This document shows, piece by piece, positions 20,044 to 28,488 of a DNA stretch of 45,515 bases. A model generated the notes under the pieces. It had not been told where the DNA came from. It was given only the letters and a program-made list of their open reading frames with translations, and searched no databases. Within the stretch, counting starts at the first letter, position 1. Each line of letters starts with the position of its first letter. The stretch covers positions 1 to 45,515 of IMG/VR virus record IMGVR_UViG_3300042465_002270; one strand, 5' to 3'. The position numbers were made by a program, and so were the translations under genes. Source of the DNA: a virus.

Positions 20044-20069
20044 AACCCCTACTTTTTACAGTAGAGGTT
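20044..20069. terminator. Bidirectional terminator between convergent genes
   Basis: A 10-position stem with one mismatch (AACCCCTACT/AGTAGAGGTT) and a six-base loop. It is followed by T6 on the minus strand and CTTTATT on the plus strand. It can end both the FFPP gene (plus) and the lysozyme gene (minus). Confidence 0.75.
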
Positions 20070-20086
20070 CTTTATTACCTAAAGTT

Positions 20087-20632
20087 TTATTTAGGGAATT
20101 TTTGCATCCAAGCCCTAGTCTTTGGCGTAATACCTTTCCAAGAAGACCAGTCATTTCCCCCGTTGGACATATAGTATGCAATCTCCGCATTTTTTACGGG
20201 ATTGAATAACTCAGCGTTTGTATCTAGATCAAACTTATCTCTACGATCAGGACCTAGATTATCGATCATGTTAATTTGAAACATCCCATAAGAGGAGTCT
20301 CCAGTCTTATGATTGCCATTGTATGCCAATGGACGACCATTAGATTCTTTTTTAGCAATAGCCCAAGCTACTACTAAATCCTTACCCTCAAACCCTACAA
20401 GAGAAAGGAGTTGCTTTAGTTCTTTATCTGTTAAGTGTGTTCTGTTTTCAAATTTAGCTAACATTTTTGCCTTAGAAACAACAAATGCCTCCTTGTCGGA
20501 GGCAGGAGCTTCTACAGACTTATTTATTAGTAAATTATTTTCGGTACTTGATGCATTAGCAGAGTTACTAAAAGGTGCAATAACACCAACTAATGCTAGG
20601 ATTCCAATCCAAGCTTGCTTGTCTCTTCTCAT
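20087..20632 (-). CDS. Secreted lysozyme-like / lytic transglycosylase
   Basis: A 181-aa protein with an N-terminal signal peptide (MRRDKQAW, hydrophobic core about 9-20, cleavage probably after ANA-27) and a C-terminal lysozyme-fold SLT domain. The catalytic-type motif AIAKKESNGRP (E96) and SYGMFQIN (114-121) are the usual hallmarks of lytic transglycosylases and lysozymes. It should cut peptidoglycan outside the membrane, in lysis or in local wall opening. It stands alone on the minus strand within the fibre region, with its own promoter, a 5' stem-loop and a shared terminator. An acquired morphon-like gene is possible. Confidence 0.8.
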   Translation of the reverse strand: MRRDKQAWIGILALVGVIAPFSNSANASSTENNLLINKSVEAPASDKEAFVVSKAKMLAKFENRTHLTDKELKQLLSLVGFEGKDLVVAWAIAKKESNGRPLAYNGNHKTGDSSYGMFQINMIDNLGPDRRDKFDLDTNAELFNPVKNAEIAYYMSNGGNDWSSWKGITPKTRAWMQKFPK

Positions 20633-20655
20633 AATAATAACCTCCTAGAGAACAA

Positions 20656-20687
20656 ATGCTACCTGTTGGTAGCATGTATTAAGTATA
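20656..20687 (-). promoter_or_regulatory. Promoter with 5'-terminal stem-loop
   Basis: TATACT (20682-20687, TGT before it) on the minus strand predicts a transcript starting at 20675. The first 20 nt of that transcript (20675-20656) form a perfect 8-bp hairpin, ATGCTACC/GGTAGCAT with a four-base loop. The leader then continues 23 nt to an AGGAGG site. A 5'-terminal hairpin often protects an mRNA from decay. Confidence 0.65.
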
Positions 20688-20760
20688 ACATAAAAATGAC
20701 CTCAAAAGCAAACTTTAGGTAACATTTTTATAACTTTTCAATAACTTTCTTAGGAAGTGG

Positions 20761-20766
20761 TATAAT
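20761..20766 (+). promoter_or_regulatory. Extended -10 TGG-TATAAT, near leaderless
   Basis: Predicted start 20773, three bases before the ATG at 20776. Confidence 0.6.
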
Positions 20767-20775
20767 AATAAGATT

Positions 20776-21297
20776 ATGGCTGAAACTTCAATTTACGATT
20801 TTCCTTATCCCGAATTAACCGACCCAGTTGATATTGTGGGAGATATTCAGTCTTTGGCTGAGAGTATAGAAGCGGTCCTTTTTGCAGCAGAATCAAACAT
20901 AACAATTGAAGTTACAAATGTTAGTGGTGTTTCTATTGCCAAGGGTGATCCTGTTTATGTTTCTGGATTTAATAATGACAGCGGAAAACCACAAGTAACT
21001 AAACTAACTAACACAATGAATTATCCTATGTTAGGTTTGGCTAAAGATGTTTTTGCTACAGCAACTGACGGTGTAGTTGTTATTTCTGGTATTTTTAGTA
21101 ATGTTAATACTTCTTCTTATACCGCTGGAAATATTCTTTACACTGGAACTTCTGGGGGATTAACAGCAACCCAACCAGCAACTGGAGGAACAGCAGTAGG
21201 AGTTGTAGCAAAATCACACGCAACTACTGGTGTTATAATTGTTGGTAAACCAACAGGCAATGGAACTTGGGCAGCATTGAAAGCAGGGTTAGCATAA
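20776..21297 (+). CDS. Fibre-associated structural protein
   Basis: A 173-aa protein. The first 40 residues resemble the N-terminal attachment part of fibre proteins (YDFPYPELTDPVDIVGDIQSL). The rest is a beta domain (VSIAKGDPVYVSG ... DGVVVISGIFSNVNTSSYTAG ... GVVAKSHATTGVIIV), as in fibre-linked or decoration-type domains that read GDxVYVSG and AGxxLYxGxxGGLTxTxP. Probably a tail fibre base component. Confidence 0.65.
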   Translation: MAETSIYDFPYPELTDPVDIVGDIQSLAESIEAVLFAAESNITIEVTNVSGVSIAKGDPVYVSGFNNDSGKPQVTKLTNTMNYPMLGLAKDVFATATDGVVVISGIFSNVNTSSYTAGNILYTGTSGGLTATQPATGGTAVGVVAKSHATTGVIIVGKPTGNGTWAALKAGLA

Positions 21298-21719
21298 TGG
21301 TAAGCTATAGAAATAAAGATGAAAGTTCGTTAACATCAGTTAAAGCTCCTACCACCTATAATCTTGGAAACAGACCACCACTTATTAATTGGACTATTGT
21401 TACTGGCGATAGTGCAGCATTTAGAATTTATGTGCAAGATGATCTTGGTGATGCTATTGATGTTGACTTATGGACAATTAGATCTCAATTTAGAAGATAC
21501 TCTGACAATGTTGGAGACGATCTTTTATTTACACTAACACCAACTCCATCAGATCTTGACGGGCCTGGAGAATTTACATTATCTTTGACACCAGCACAAT
21601 CTAAGCAATTATTAACTGCAGATGTATTTGATGTTCAACTATCAGATGCTACCAGAGTTTGGACGGTATGCCAAGGAGAAATGGTTATGATTGGCGAAGT
21701 TACAGATCAAGAGTCATAA
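21297..21719 (+). CDS. Beta-sandwich adaptor-like protein (LtfC/BppU-like)
   Basis: A 140-aa protein starting at the TAATG overlap (a longer frame upstream is not used). NWTIVTGDSAAFRIYVQDDLG followed by DVDLWTIRSQFRR parallels the 16309-16710 protein (KWTVVRGDSANLKIEFFEDD...DTTDWTYIATAY). It is the third member of the adaptor family in the window and heads another set of fibre genes. Confidence 0.65.
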   Translation: MVSYRNKDESSLTSVKAPTTYNLGNRPPLINWTIVTGDSAAFRIYVQDDLGDAIDVDLWTIRSQFRRYSDNVGDDLLFTLTPTPSDLDGPGEFTLSLTPAQSKQLLTADVFDVQLSDATRVWTVCQGEMVMIGEVTDQES

Positions 21720-21722
21720 CAA

Positions 21723-21950
21723 ATGGCTAAAGTAAAAGTTTTAGATGTAAACCATTATTCAAAAGTTGTATTTGATATAAAACCTAAAGCTTCAAAAGCA
21801 AGAAATATTGGTTATTATAAAAAAGTTCAAGTAAAAGAAACTTTACCTTTTAAATTACGAATTACAAATATTGGAATAGATGGGGTAAACCCATTAGCTC
21901 CGCCTGGAATTGGTGTTCAAATAATTGGTTTTTCTAACTATATTATCTAA
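21723..21950 (+). CDS. Small basic protein
   Basis: A 75-aa Lys-rich, beta-like protein (MAKVKVLDVNHYSKVVFDIK...), 3 bases after the adaptor gene. Its place in the gene order matches the 27-aa basic peptide at 16710. Function unknown; perhaps a linker in the fibre assembly. Confidence 0.6.
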   Translation: MAKVKVLDVNHYSKVVFDIKPKASKARNIGYYKKVQVKETLPFKLRITNIGIDGVNPLAPPGIGVQIIGFSNYII

Positions 21951-21961
21951 TATAAATGTGA

Positions 21962-21967
21962 TATAAT
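21962..21967 (+). promoter_or_regulatory. Extended -10 TGA-TATAAT, leaderless
   Basis: Predicted start 21974, exactly the A of the next ATG. Confidence 0.6.
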
Positions 21968-21973
21968 CAGCAT

Positions 21974-22420
21974 ATGGCTAAAATATCAATCGCAAGTGTA
22001 AAGGCTTTATTCCAAACTGGAGATCGTCCAAGTCAAACAAATTACGAAGACTTGATTGACAGTGCTTCTGCTCGTTCTACTGACCTTGGTTCAGATGGCA
22101 ACAATGAGTCTACAATTAATGGTATTGAAAATACTACAATTTTTGATAACTTTTTAGCAAGCGAGTGGAGATCAGTAAAATACATGATCTCAATTAAAAA
22201 GACTTCTGGCGGTGCAAATAAATATTGGGCCACAGAATTAACCATAGTCCCTGATGCTACAGATGTAAACGTTAGTGAATATGGGACAGTAGATAATGAT
22301 GGGAATATTGGCACCATCTCCGTATCTAGAGCAGGCGATACAGTTTCACTTTCTGTAGTACCTGTGGGTGGACAAACCCCTATAACCTTACGCTACTTGC
22401 GTATTGGGTTAAAGGCCTAA
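21974..22420 (+). CDS. Hypothetical fibre-region protein
   Basis: A 148-aa protein with a helical N-terminus (ALFQTGDRPSQTNYEDLIDS, as in phage proteins that begin with a short attachment helix) and a beta-rich C-terminal domain ending RYLRIGLKA. No ribosome site; leaderless translation is predicted. It is probably a structural protein of the tail-fibre assembly. Confidence 0.6.
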   Translation: MAKISIASVKALFQTGDRPSQTNYEDLIDSASARSTDLGSDGNNESTINGIENTTIFDNFLASEWRSVKYMISIKKTSGGANKYWATELTIVPDATDVNVSEYGTVDNDGNIGTISVSRAGDTVSLSVVPVGGQTPITLRYLRIGLKA

Positions 22421-22433
22421 CTAAGGAGATAAA

Positions 22434-24215
22434 ATGGCAACAGTAACAAAAGACTTTAGAGTAAAGGCGGGACTGGTAGTTGAGGGATCAACTGCGACCG
22501 TTAATGGAAAAAATATTATCACAGCAGGTGTCGTTGATGCTAAGGGTGATTTAATTGTAGGTAGTGCAGATGATGCAGTAGCTCGTTTAGGTGTTGGCAC
22601 AAATGGTCAAGTACTTACGGCAGCATCAGGTGCAACATATGGTGTTGAGTGGGCAGCTCCAGCAGCAGTTGGTGTCTTTGCTTCTTCAATTTCATTTGAA
22701 GGTTCTACAGCAGATGATTATGAAACAACTGTTGCAGTAACTGATCCAACAGCAGACCGTACGATCACATTCCCAGATGCAACTGGTACAGTAGCGCTTA
22801 CTTCAGATGTTACAACACACGCAAGCCTTACAGAAGCACATGGTGCAACTGGTGCGGTAGTTGGAACAACTAATACACAAACACTTACCAACAAGACACT
22901 AACATCACCAAAGGTAAATGAAGATGTTGTTATGTCAGCAACTTCTACAGAGCTTAATATTCTTGATGGTGCAACACTTTCAACTACAGAGCTTAACTAT
23001 GTAGATGGCGTTACATCAGCAATTCAGACTCAGTTAAATAACAAGGCTGCTTCTTCAGACCTTACAACTCACACAGGAGCAACAGAAGCACACGGTGCAA
23101 CTGGTGCGGTAGTTGGAACAACAAACACTCAGACTCTTACAAATAAGACTCTTACGAGTCCAACACTTACAACACCAGCACTTGGTGTGGCTACTGCTAC
23201 ATCTATCAATGGAACAACCATTCCAGAGACAAAGACACTTGTTGTAACAACAGATAAGTTAAATGTACTTGCATCAACATCTTCTTCAGAACTTGCTGGG
23301 ATCATCTCTGATGAAACTGGTACTGGAGCACTTGTTTTTGCTAATACCCCAACACTTGTAACACCAAACATTGGTGCAGCAACTGGTACATCTTTGGTTC
23401 TTTCAGGGGACCTAACAGTTAATGGTACAACAACTACAATTAATTCAACAGAAATCACAATTGATGATAAGAACCTTACACTTGGCTCAGTAGCAACACC
23501 AACAGATGCAGGTGCTGACGGTGGTGGTCTTACTCTTAAGGGTGCCACAGACAAGACTTTCTCATGGGTAGATGCAACTGATGCATGGACCTCATCTGAA
23601 CACCTTAACCTTGCTTCTGGTAAGGACTATTACTTAAACGGTACACTAGTAACAGCTGCAACACAAACTCTTACAAATAAGACAATTGATGGTGCAAGCA
23701 ACACACTTACAGTACGAATTGCAAATGATGTTTCTGGTCTTGGAACTGGCATAGCTACATTCCTTGGAACACCATCATCTGCAAACCTTGCAGCAGCATT
23801 AACTGATGAAGCAGGTTCTGGAACAGTAGCATTTACTACTAGCCCAACTTTTGTTACACCAACTCTTGGTGCAGCAGCAGCAACAAGCATTGCTCTACCA
23901 GATGCCCTTGTAGGATCTGCAACAGCAACTGCTGGAACTTCAGCAACAACTATTGATACATTCTCAGCAACAACATATACAGCTGCTAAATATATCGTAC
24001 AAATGAAAAAGGGTACTGATATTGAAGTAATTGAAATGCTTGTAGCGGTAGATGGAGCAAATAACGTTTATGTAACAGAGTACGCTGATGTAATCAGCAA
24101 TGCTCAACTAGGAACAACAAATGCCGTTTATGACGGTGGAAATGTTCTTCTTCAAGTTACTGGAGCAGCAGCTGATACTGTTGTTAAGGTAAGCAAGACC
24201 TACATCGAAGCATAA
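22434..24215 (+). CDS. Repetitive tail fibre protein
   Basis: A 593-aa fibre made of Thr/Ala/Gly-rich beta repeats. Recurring elements are TQTLTNKTLTSP (three or more), DPTADRTITFPDATGTVAL (about 105-123) and TELNILDGATLSTTELNYVDG (about 175-200). The stretch from SGDLTVNGTTT through GADGGGLTLKGATDKTFSWVD to SSEHLNLASGKD (about 320-400) recurs in the 690-aa fibre. The C-terminal domain (about 500-593) differs and is probably the receptor-binding tip. It has a TAAGGAG ribosome site. Confidence 0.8.
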   Translation: MATVTKDFRVKAGLVVEGSTATVNGKNIITAGVVDAKGDLIVGSADDAVARLGVGTNGQVLTAASGATYGVEWAAPAAVGVFASSISFEGSTADDYETTVAVTDPTADRTITFPDATGTVALTSDVTTHASLTEAHGATGAVVGTTNTQTLTNKTLTSPKVNEDVVMSATSTELNILDGATLSTTELNYVDGVTSAIQTQLNNKAASSDLTTHTGATEAHGATGAVVGTTNTQTLTNKTLTSPTLTTPALGVATATSINGTTIPETKTLVVTTDKLNVLASTSSSELAGIISDETGTGALVFANTPTLVTPNIGAATGTSLVLSGDLTVNGTTTTINSTEITIDDKNLTLGSVATPTDAGADGGGLTLKGATDKTFSWVDATDAWTSSEHLNLASGKDYYLNGTLVTAATQTLTNKTIDGASNTLTVRIANDVSGLGTGIATFLGTPSSANLAAALTDEAGSGTVAFTTSPTFVTPTLGAAAATSIALPDALVGSATATAGTSATTIDTFSATTYTAAKYIVQMKKGTDIEVIEMLVAVDGANNVYVTEYADVISNAQLGTTNAVYDGGNVLLQVTGAAADTVVKVSKTYIEA

Positions 24216-24234
24216 TTAAGAAAAGAGGCTAGAA

Positions 24235-24708
24235 GTGGCAACTGTAAACAAAGACTTTAAGGTAAAGCACGGGTTAGATGTAACCCAAGGCGGAACTTTC
24301 GGGGGAACTGTAACAGTTGCCACTCCTACTGAAAATACACATGCAGTAACAAAACTATATGTAGATAACTTACTAGGATCGGCAACTCCAATTGTTCCTA
24401 CTGAATCATCTGCCCCAGTTTCTCCAGTAGATGGACAGCTATGGTTTGATACAGTATCACAACATCTATCTATTTATTCTACTGATGCTGCTGAATGGAT
24501 TATGATTGCTACATTTGCTGATACCGCTGATCTTAGACAACACATTCACGATACAGCAATTGATGGAACTGGACTAATTGTTTCTATATTCCAAGATGCA
24601 GGGTTTTATGATTCAATCTTTACATCTACAGAAATTGCTGGGTTTTATGATTCAGCATACTGGAATAATAGTTACGACGGCGGAAGTCCATTAGATAATT
24701 TTAGTTAA
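24235..24708 (+). CDS. Tail fibre-like protein
   Basis: A 157-aa protein from a GTG start (GAGGCT upstream). The N-terminus ATVNKDFKVKHGLDV matches that of the 593-aa fibre (ATVTKDFRVKAGLVV), so the two share an attachment domain. The middle part (VDGQLWFDTVSQHLSIYS) is a small beta domain common in fibres. Two copies of AGFYDSI/AGFYDSA occur near the C-terminus. Confidence 0.7.
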   Translation: MATVNKDFKVKHGLDVTQGGTFGGTVTVATPTENTHAVTKLYVDNLLGSATPIVPTESSAPVSPVDGQLWFDTVSQHLSIYSTDAAEWIMIATFADTADLRQHIHDTAIDGTGLIVSIFQDAGFYDSIFTSTEIAGFYDSAYWNNSYDGGSPLDNFS

Positions 24709-24716
24709 TTATCTGA

Positions 24717-24722
24717 TATAAT
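24717..24722 (+). promoter_or_regulatory. Extended -10 TGA-TATAAT
   Basis: Predicted start 24729; leader of 20 nt with GGGAGG before the fibre gene at 24749. Confidence 0.5.
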
Positions 24723-24748
24723 AGATAAAGGTCTGGGAGGACAAAAAT

Positions 24749-26821
24749 ATGGCAACAAGAATGCAACAGCGTAGGGGTACTGCAGCACAGTGGATCTCTA
24801 CTAACAGTGGCAACGGTCCTATCCTAAACGCAGGAGAAATCGGGTACGAAACCGATACAAACAAATTTAAAATTGGTGATGGTACAAATCACTGGCTAAA
24901 CCTTGACTACTTTATTGATGCTAATTCAACAGCAAATCCATCATTTGGTTCAAGCATTACATTTGAAGGTGCAACTGCAAATAATTTTGAAACTACGGTT
25001 TCGGTAACTGATCCAACAGATGATCGCACTATTACTTTGCCAGATGCTACAGGAACAGTAGTTCTTGCCGATGCCAGCGGTAACGTAACAGTATCAGGAG
25101 ACTTAACAGTATCAGGAACAACCACTATTATTAATAGTACAGTTCTTGAAGTTCAAACTGAAGTTAAGTTTGAAGGCGCTACAGCAAATGGATTTGAGAC
25201 AAGTCTTAAGGTTGTAGATCCAACAGCAGACAGAGACATAACATTTCCAGATGCTACTGGAACAGTTGCCTTACTTGATGCTACTCAAACACTATCTAAT
25301 AAGACAATTAATTTAACTTCAAATACATTAAACACTACTCTTGCTCAATTAAATACAGCGGTATCTGATGCCGATGTTGCTTCACTTGCTGGATCAGAAA
25401 CCCTTACTAATAAAACTTTAACATCTCCAAAAATTAACGAAGATGTTATTTTATCAGCAACAGCCACAGAGCTAAATGTTCTTGATGGGATTACTTCATC
25501 TACAGCTGAGCTAAATATTCTTGATGGTGTTACAGCAACAGCAGCACAAATAAATGTTCTTGCATCTTTGACTTCATCTGCAACAGAATTAAACATTCTT
25601 GATGGTGTTACAGCTACCACAGCAGAGTTAAATAAGCTTGCTGGAGTTACTGCAACTTCAGCTGAAATTAATACTTTAGCTGGACTTACGTCTACCGCTG
25701 CAGAATTAAACATTCTTGACGGTGCGCTTCTATCTGTAACTGAACTTAACTATGTAGACGGTGTAACTTCATCTATTCAAACACAGTTAAATAATAAGCA
25801 AGCAGTAGTCGCTAATGTTTCAGATACTGAAATTGGATACCTAGATGGCGTTACTTCAGCTATTCAAACACAAATAAATGGCAAGCAAGCAACTGTTGCT
25901 AACGTATCAGATGTTGAAATTGGATATCTTGATGGTGTTACTTCAAGCATTCAAACACAGCTAGATGATAAATCAACTGCTTCTAAGACTGAAACACTTA
26001 CAAATAAAACTCTTACATCACCAGTAATTAACACACCTACTGGAATTACTAAATCTGATGTTGGCCTTGCAAATGTTGATAACACAACAGATGCTAACAA
26101 GCCAGTATCAACTGCTGCTCAAACAGCACTTGACCTAAAGGCAAATCTTGCAAATCCTACATTTACAGGGACAGTAAACGCAGCAGACCTTACTCTTTCT
26201 GGAAACTTAACAGTTAACGGAACTACAACAAACCTTAACTCAACTAACCTTGTTATTGAAGACAAAAATATTGTTCTTGGAGACACAGGAACCCCTACTG
26301 ATACCACTGCAGACGGTGGCGGAATTACACTTAAGGGCGCAACTGATAAAACCTTTAACTGGGTAGATGCAACAGATTCTTGGACTTCTTCAGAGCACAT
26401 CAACCTTGCTTCAGGAAAAGACCTAAAGGTAAATGGAACTGCAGTTATTAGCTCAACTGCTGGTGGATTTATATTTACTGATGGCACACAGACAAAAGAA
26501 GGAACTCCTTCTCGTACACCAATTATTCAAAAGACAGACTCTTATACACTGTCAGCATTAACTGAAAGAGATTCACTAATTGAAGTTGCAAAAGGATCTG
26601 CAGCAACAATTACAATTCCACTAAACTCAGCAGTAGCCTTTCCAGTTGGAACCTCAATTGATGTCCTTCAAACCTCAACAGGTCAGGTAACAATTGCAGG
26701 AGATGCTGGAGTAACAGTAAACTCAACACCAGGATTAAAACTAAGAACACAATGGTCAACTGCAACTCTTTTCAAGAGAGCAACAAACACTTGGGTTGTT
26801 TACGGCGATCTAACAGCGTAA
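24749..26821 (+). CDS. Long repetitive tail fibre protein
   Basis: A 690-aa fibre. The N-terminus (MATRMQQRRGTAAQWISTNS ... GEIGYETDTNKFKIGDGT, 1-48) is the common phage fibre start with the GEIGxExDTxxFKIGDG motif. The shaft has many copies of TELNILDGVTA/TTAELNKLAGVTA (about 230-400) and GYLDGVTSSIQTQ. A second block (about 480-560) is homologous to the 593-aa fibre. The C-terminal tip (about 600-690) is shared with the 257-aa fibre at 18555. Confidence 0.85.
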   Translation: MATRMQQRRGTAAQWISTNSGNGPILNAGEIGYETDTNKFKIGDGTNHWLNLDYFIDANSTANPSFGSSITFEGATANNFETTVSVTDPTDDRTITLPDATGTVVLADASGNVTVSGDLTVSGTTTIINSTVLEVQTEVKFEGATANGFETSLKVVDPTADRDITFPDATGTVALLDATQTLSNKTINLTSNTLNTTLAQLNTAVSDADVASLAGSETLTNKTLTSPKINEDVILSATATELNVLDGITSSTAELNILDGVTATAAQINVLASLTSSATELNILDGVTATTAELNKLAGVTATSAEINTLAGLTSTAAELNILDGALLSVTELNYVDGVTSSIQTQLNNKQAVVANVSDTEIGYLDGVTSAIQTQINGKQATVANVSDVEIGYLDGVTSSIQTQLDDKSTASKTETLTNKTLTSPVINTPTGITKSDVGLANVDNTTDANKPVSTAAQTALDLKANLANPTFTGTVNAADLTLSGNLTVNGTTTNLNSTNLVIEDKNIVLGDTGTPTDTTADGGGITLKGATDKTFNWVDATDSWTSSEHINLASGKDLKVNGTAVISSTAGGFIFTDGTQTKEGTPSRTPIIQKTDSYTLSALTERDSLIEVAKGSAATITIPLNSAVAFPVGTSIDVLQTSTGQVTIAGDAGVTVNSTPGLKLRTQWSTATLFKRATNTWVVYGDLTA
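25440..25960 (+). repeat. Coding repeats ELN-LDGVT in fibre shaft
   Basis: About a dozen imperfect repeats of 36-60 bp encode ELNILDGVTA-like units. They probably form a beta-helical shaft; DNA copies are diverged, so slippage is older than in the FFPP tracts. Confidence 0.75.
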
Positions 26822-26835
26822 TAAGGGGAATATAA

Positions 26836-27795
26836 ATGGCTAAGAAGACGGGTAAACGTTCATCTGCATCAAATGACTTTTTAGAGCCATTAGCGCCAAC
26901 AAGCGTAACTGCAACAAACGTAGGAACAGGCAGAGCGTTTAACAATGGCGCAGCCACAGTTACATTTTCTTTGCCTGCGCTATCCCCTGCTGCTACATCA
27001 TTTACTGTAACCTCGTCTCCTGGCGGATATACTGGAACTGGGTCATCTTCTCCAATTACAGTCACAGGTTTGCAATCTAACACGGCCTACACGTTTACTG
27101 CAACAGCGACTAATGCTGCTGGAACATCTGCAGCCTCATCTGCTTCAAGTTCAATTACAGCTACAACAGTTCCTGCAACCATGTCTGCCCCAACACCTAC
27201 TGCTGGTGTTAATCAAAACTCTATTGCCTTCTCAGCCCCCGCAACTGGTGGTAGCGCAATTACTGGGTTTACTGTAACAGGATCTGACGGTACTTCTGGA
27301 ACAGGTGCTACTTCTCCAATTCTTATTAATGATACCGCTGGAACAGCTCAAACTTATACAGTCACAGCAACTAATGCTAATGGTACAAGCGTTGCTTCTG
27401 CTGCGTCTGGATCAGTTACTACATTATCTCCATTCTTTCCTCCTTTCTTTCCCCCATTCTTTCCGTTCTTCCCACCTTTCTTCCCACCGTTTTTTCCTTT
27501 CTTCCCGTTCTTCCCACCGTTTTTCCCACCATTCTTCCCGTTCTTCCCACCATTCTTCCCTCCATTCTTCCCACCTTTCTTCCCGTTCTTCCCACCTTTC
27601 TTCCCGTTCTTCCCACCGTTCTTCCCACCATTCTTCCCACCATTCTTCCCAAGCTTCTCAAGTTGTTCAACAGCTGGTAACTATTGTGGAGCCGACGCAG
27701 GTGGTGCCCCATGCTGTGGAGGAGCAGGCTCATGTGATTTCTTTTCTTGTTTTGGAATAACAGGTTATGCTTGCGGTGGCAATAATTTCTGTTAA
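26836..27795 (+). CDS. FN3 protein with long FFPP repeat and Cys-rich tip
   Basis: A 319-aa protein: basic N-terminus (MAKKTGKRSS), two FN3-like domains (about 18-112 and 113-198), a Phe/Pro tract at 199-272 with about 20 FFP or FFPP units, and a C-terminal Cys/Gly-rich tip (273-319) with eight cysteines, enough for four disulfides. It follows the 690-aa fibre, as the 19328 protein follows the 257-aa fibre. It may be a fibre tip, the FN3 domains binding glycans, the FFPP tract acting as a stiff spacer and the Cys-rich end as a disulfide-stabilised knob. Proline hydroxylation by the oxygenases encoded just downstream is a hypothesis. Confidence 0.8.
   Translation: MAKKTGKRSSASNDFLEPLAPTSVTATNVGTGRAFNNGAATVTFSLPALSPAATSFTVTSSPGGYTGTGSSSPITVTGLQSNTAYTFTATATNAAGTSAASSASSSITATTVPATMSAPTPTAGVNQNSIAFSAPATGGSAITGFTVTGSDGTSGTGATSPILINDTAGTAQTYTVTATNANGTSVASAASGSVTTLSPFFPPFFPPFFPFFPPFFPPFFPFFPFFPPFFPPFFPFFPPFFPPFFPPFFPFFPPFFPFFPPFFPPFFPPFFPSFSSCSTAGNYCGADAGGAPCCGGAGSCDFFSCFGITGYACGGNNFC
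27430..27651 (+). repeat. In-frame tandem repeat encoding about 20 FFP/FFPP units
   Basis: 222 bp of 9- and 12-bp units built on TTC TTC CC(A/G) CC(A/G/T). Units at the 5' end carry more silent changes (TTT, CCT, CCC) while the 3' end is nearly homogeneous, which suggests recent expansion at the 3' side. Confidence 0.9.
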
Positions 27796-27855
27796 AATTG
27801 TTAAAAAGTAATAACTATGATATAGTTAATACATTAAATAGAATATGGAGTTGAT

Positions 27856-28188
27856 ATGTTAATAACTGAAGGACTTGTAAAAAAGGGTAAAGTAATAGCT
27901 TTTATTTCTGATGGCATTGTAGAATATGTATTACATTCTGTACCACCTTTGCCAGAAATTCTTGCTCAAGGATACACTTTTGTAGATAATACACAAGACT
28001 ACCCAGACTTACCTTTAGGTAAGTTTAAAATTGAATTAACTAGCACAGAAGGCATAGTTTTGCCAATTTTATCAGATGAAGCTACTTATTCTGTTTTAAA
28101 AAGCAATCTTTTGGCAGTAGAAGTTCCAGAAGGATTAGAAGTTAGAATGGGTTGGAAATACCAAGATTCTGTCTTCTCTCAAGATTAA
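27856..28188 (+). CDS. Hypothetical protein before the oxygenase block
   Basis: A 110-aa protein (MLITEGLVKKGKVIAFISDG...) with a mixed beta/alpha pattern and an acidic, Pro-containing middle. It follows a TGA-TATAGT box (27821-27826) and a GGAG site. It ends 2 bases before the zinc-ribbon gene. Family not recognised. Confidence 0.65.
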   Translation: MLITEGLVKKGKVIAFISDGIVEYVLHSVPPLPEILAQGYTFVDNTQDYPDLPLGKFKIELTSTEGIVLPILSDEATYSVLKSNLLAVEVPEGLEVRMGWKYQDSVFSQD

Positions 28189-28190
28189 AC

Positions 28191-28451
28191 ATGTCTGAAA
28201 AAACTCCTTGGGAAATATATAAAGAAAAAAACAAAGATATGGTTGAACACCTATCTAAAACTGTAAAACCTTGGGATATGATTAATCCTAATGCTGAAAG
28301 AGCAGATGAATCTTTATCAAATAAAAGGTATGATATTTGTAAATCATGCCCAGAGTTAATTAAGTTAACTAAACAATGTAAAAAATGTGGTTGTTTTATG
28401 GCAGCTAAAACTAAACTTCTTAGCGCTACTTGTCCTTTAGATAAGTGGTAG
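28191..28451 (+). CDS. Zinc-ribbon protein, paralogue of 14720-14914
   Basis: An 86-aa protein. The N-terminal half is charged and helical. The C-terminal half has CKSC, CKKCGCFMAAK and TCPLDKW, closely matching the minus-strand protein at 14720-14914. The five cysteines plus one further likely ligand fit a zinc ribbon. Like its paralogue it stands just before a 2OG-Fe(II) oxygenase gene. The start chosen is the ATG after the upstream stop. Confidence 0.75.
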   Translation: MSEKTPWEIYKEKNKDMVEHLSKTVKPWDMINPNAERADESLSNKRYDICKSCPELIKLTKQCKKCGCFMAAKTKLLSATCPLDKW

Positions 28452-28488
28452 CACTAGCCTTATTTTGCTTTAAATAGCTTTTTCATGC

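Noticed and set aside
23129-23890. Minus-strand open frames inside the fibre genes (for example 23129-23554, 23630-23890, 25345-25713, 26119-26487)
   Set aside because: Antisense shadows of Thr/Ala-rich repeats, with no ribosome sites or promoters.
24749-26821. CRISPR-like or noncoding tandem array in the fibre repeats
   Set aside because: The repeats are in-frame coding units of a fibre shaft without constant repeat-spacer structure.
19646-27651. Possible diversity-generating retroelement acting on the fibre tips
   Set aside because: No reverse transcriptase gene or template-repeat pair was found in the window; the repeats are simple tandem units, not variable-region copies.
27305-27760. 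Long open frames in other frames of the FFPP repeat (His/Ser-rich plus frame; Gly/Arg-rich minus frames at 27419-27733 and Gly/Lys/Asn minus frame at 19591-19782)
   Set aside because: They are shadows of the tandem repeat, lack start signals, and would make low-complexity products; the FN3-FFPP frame has flanking domains and a coupled start.
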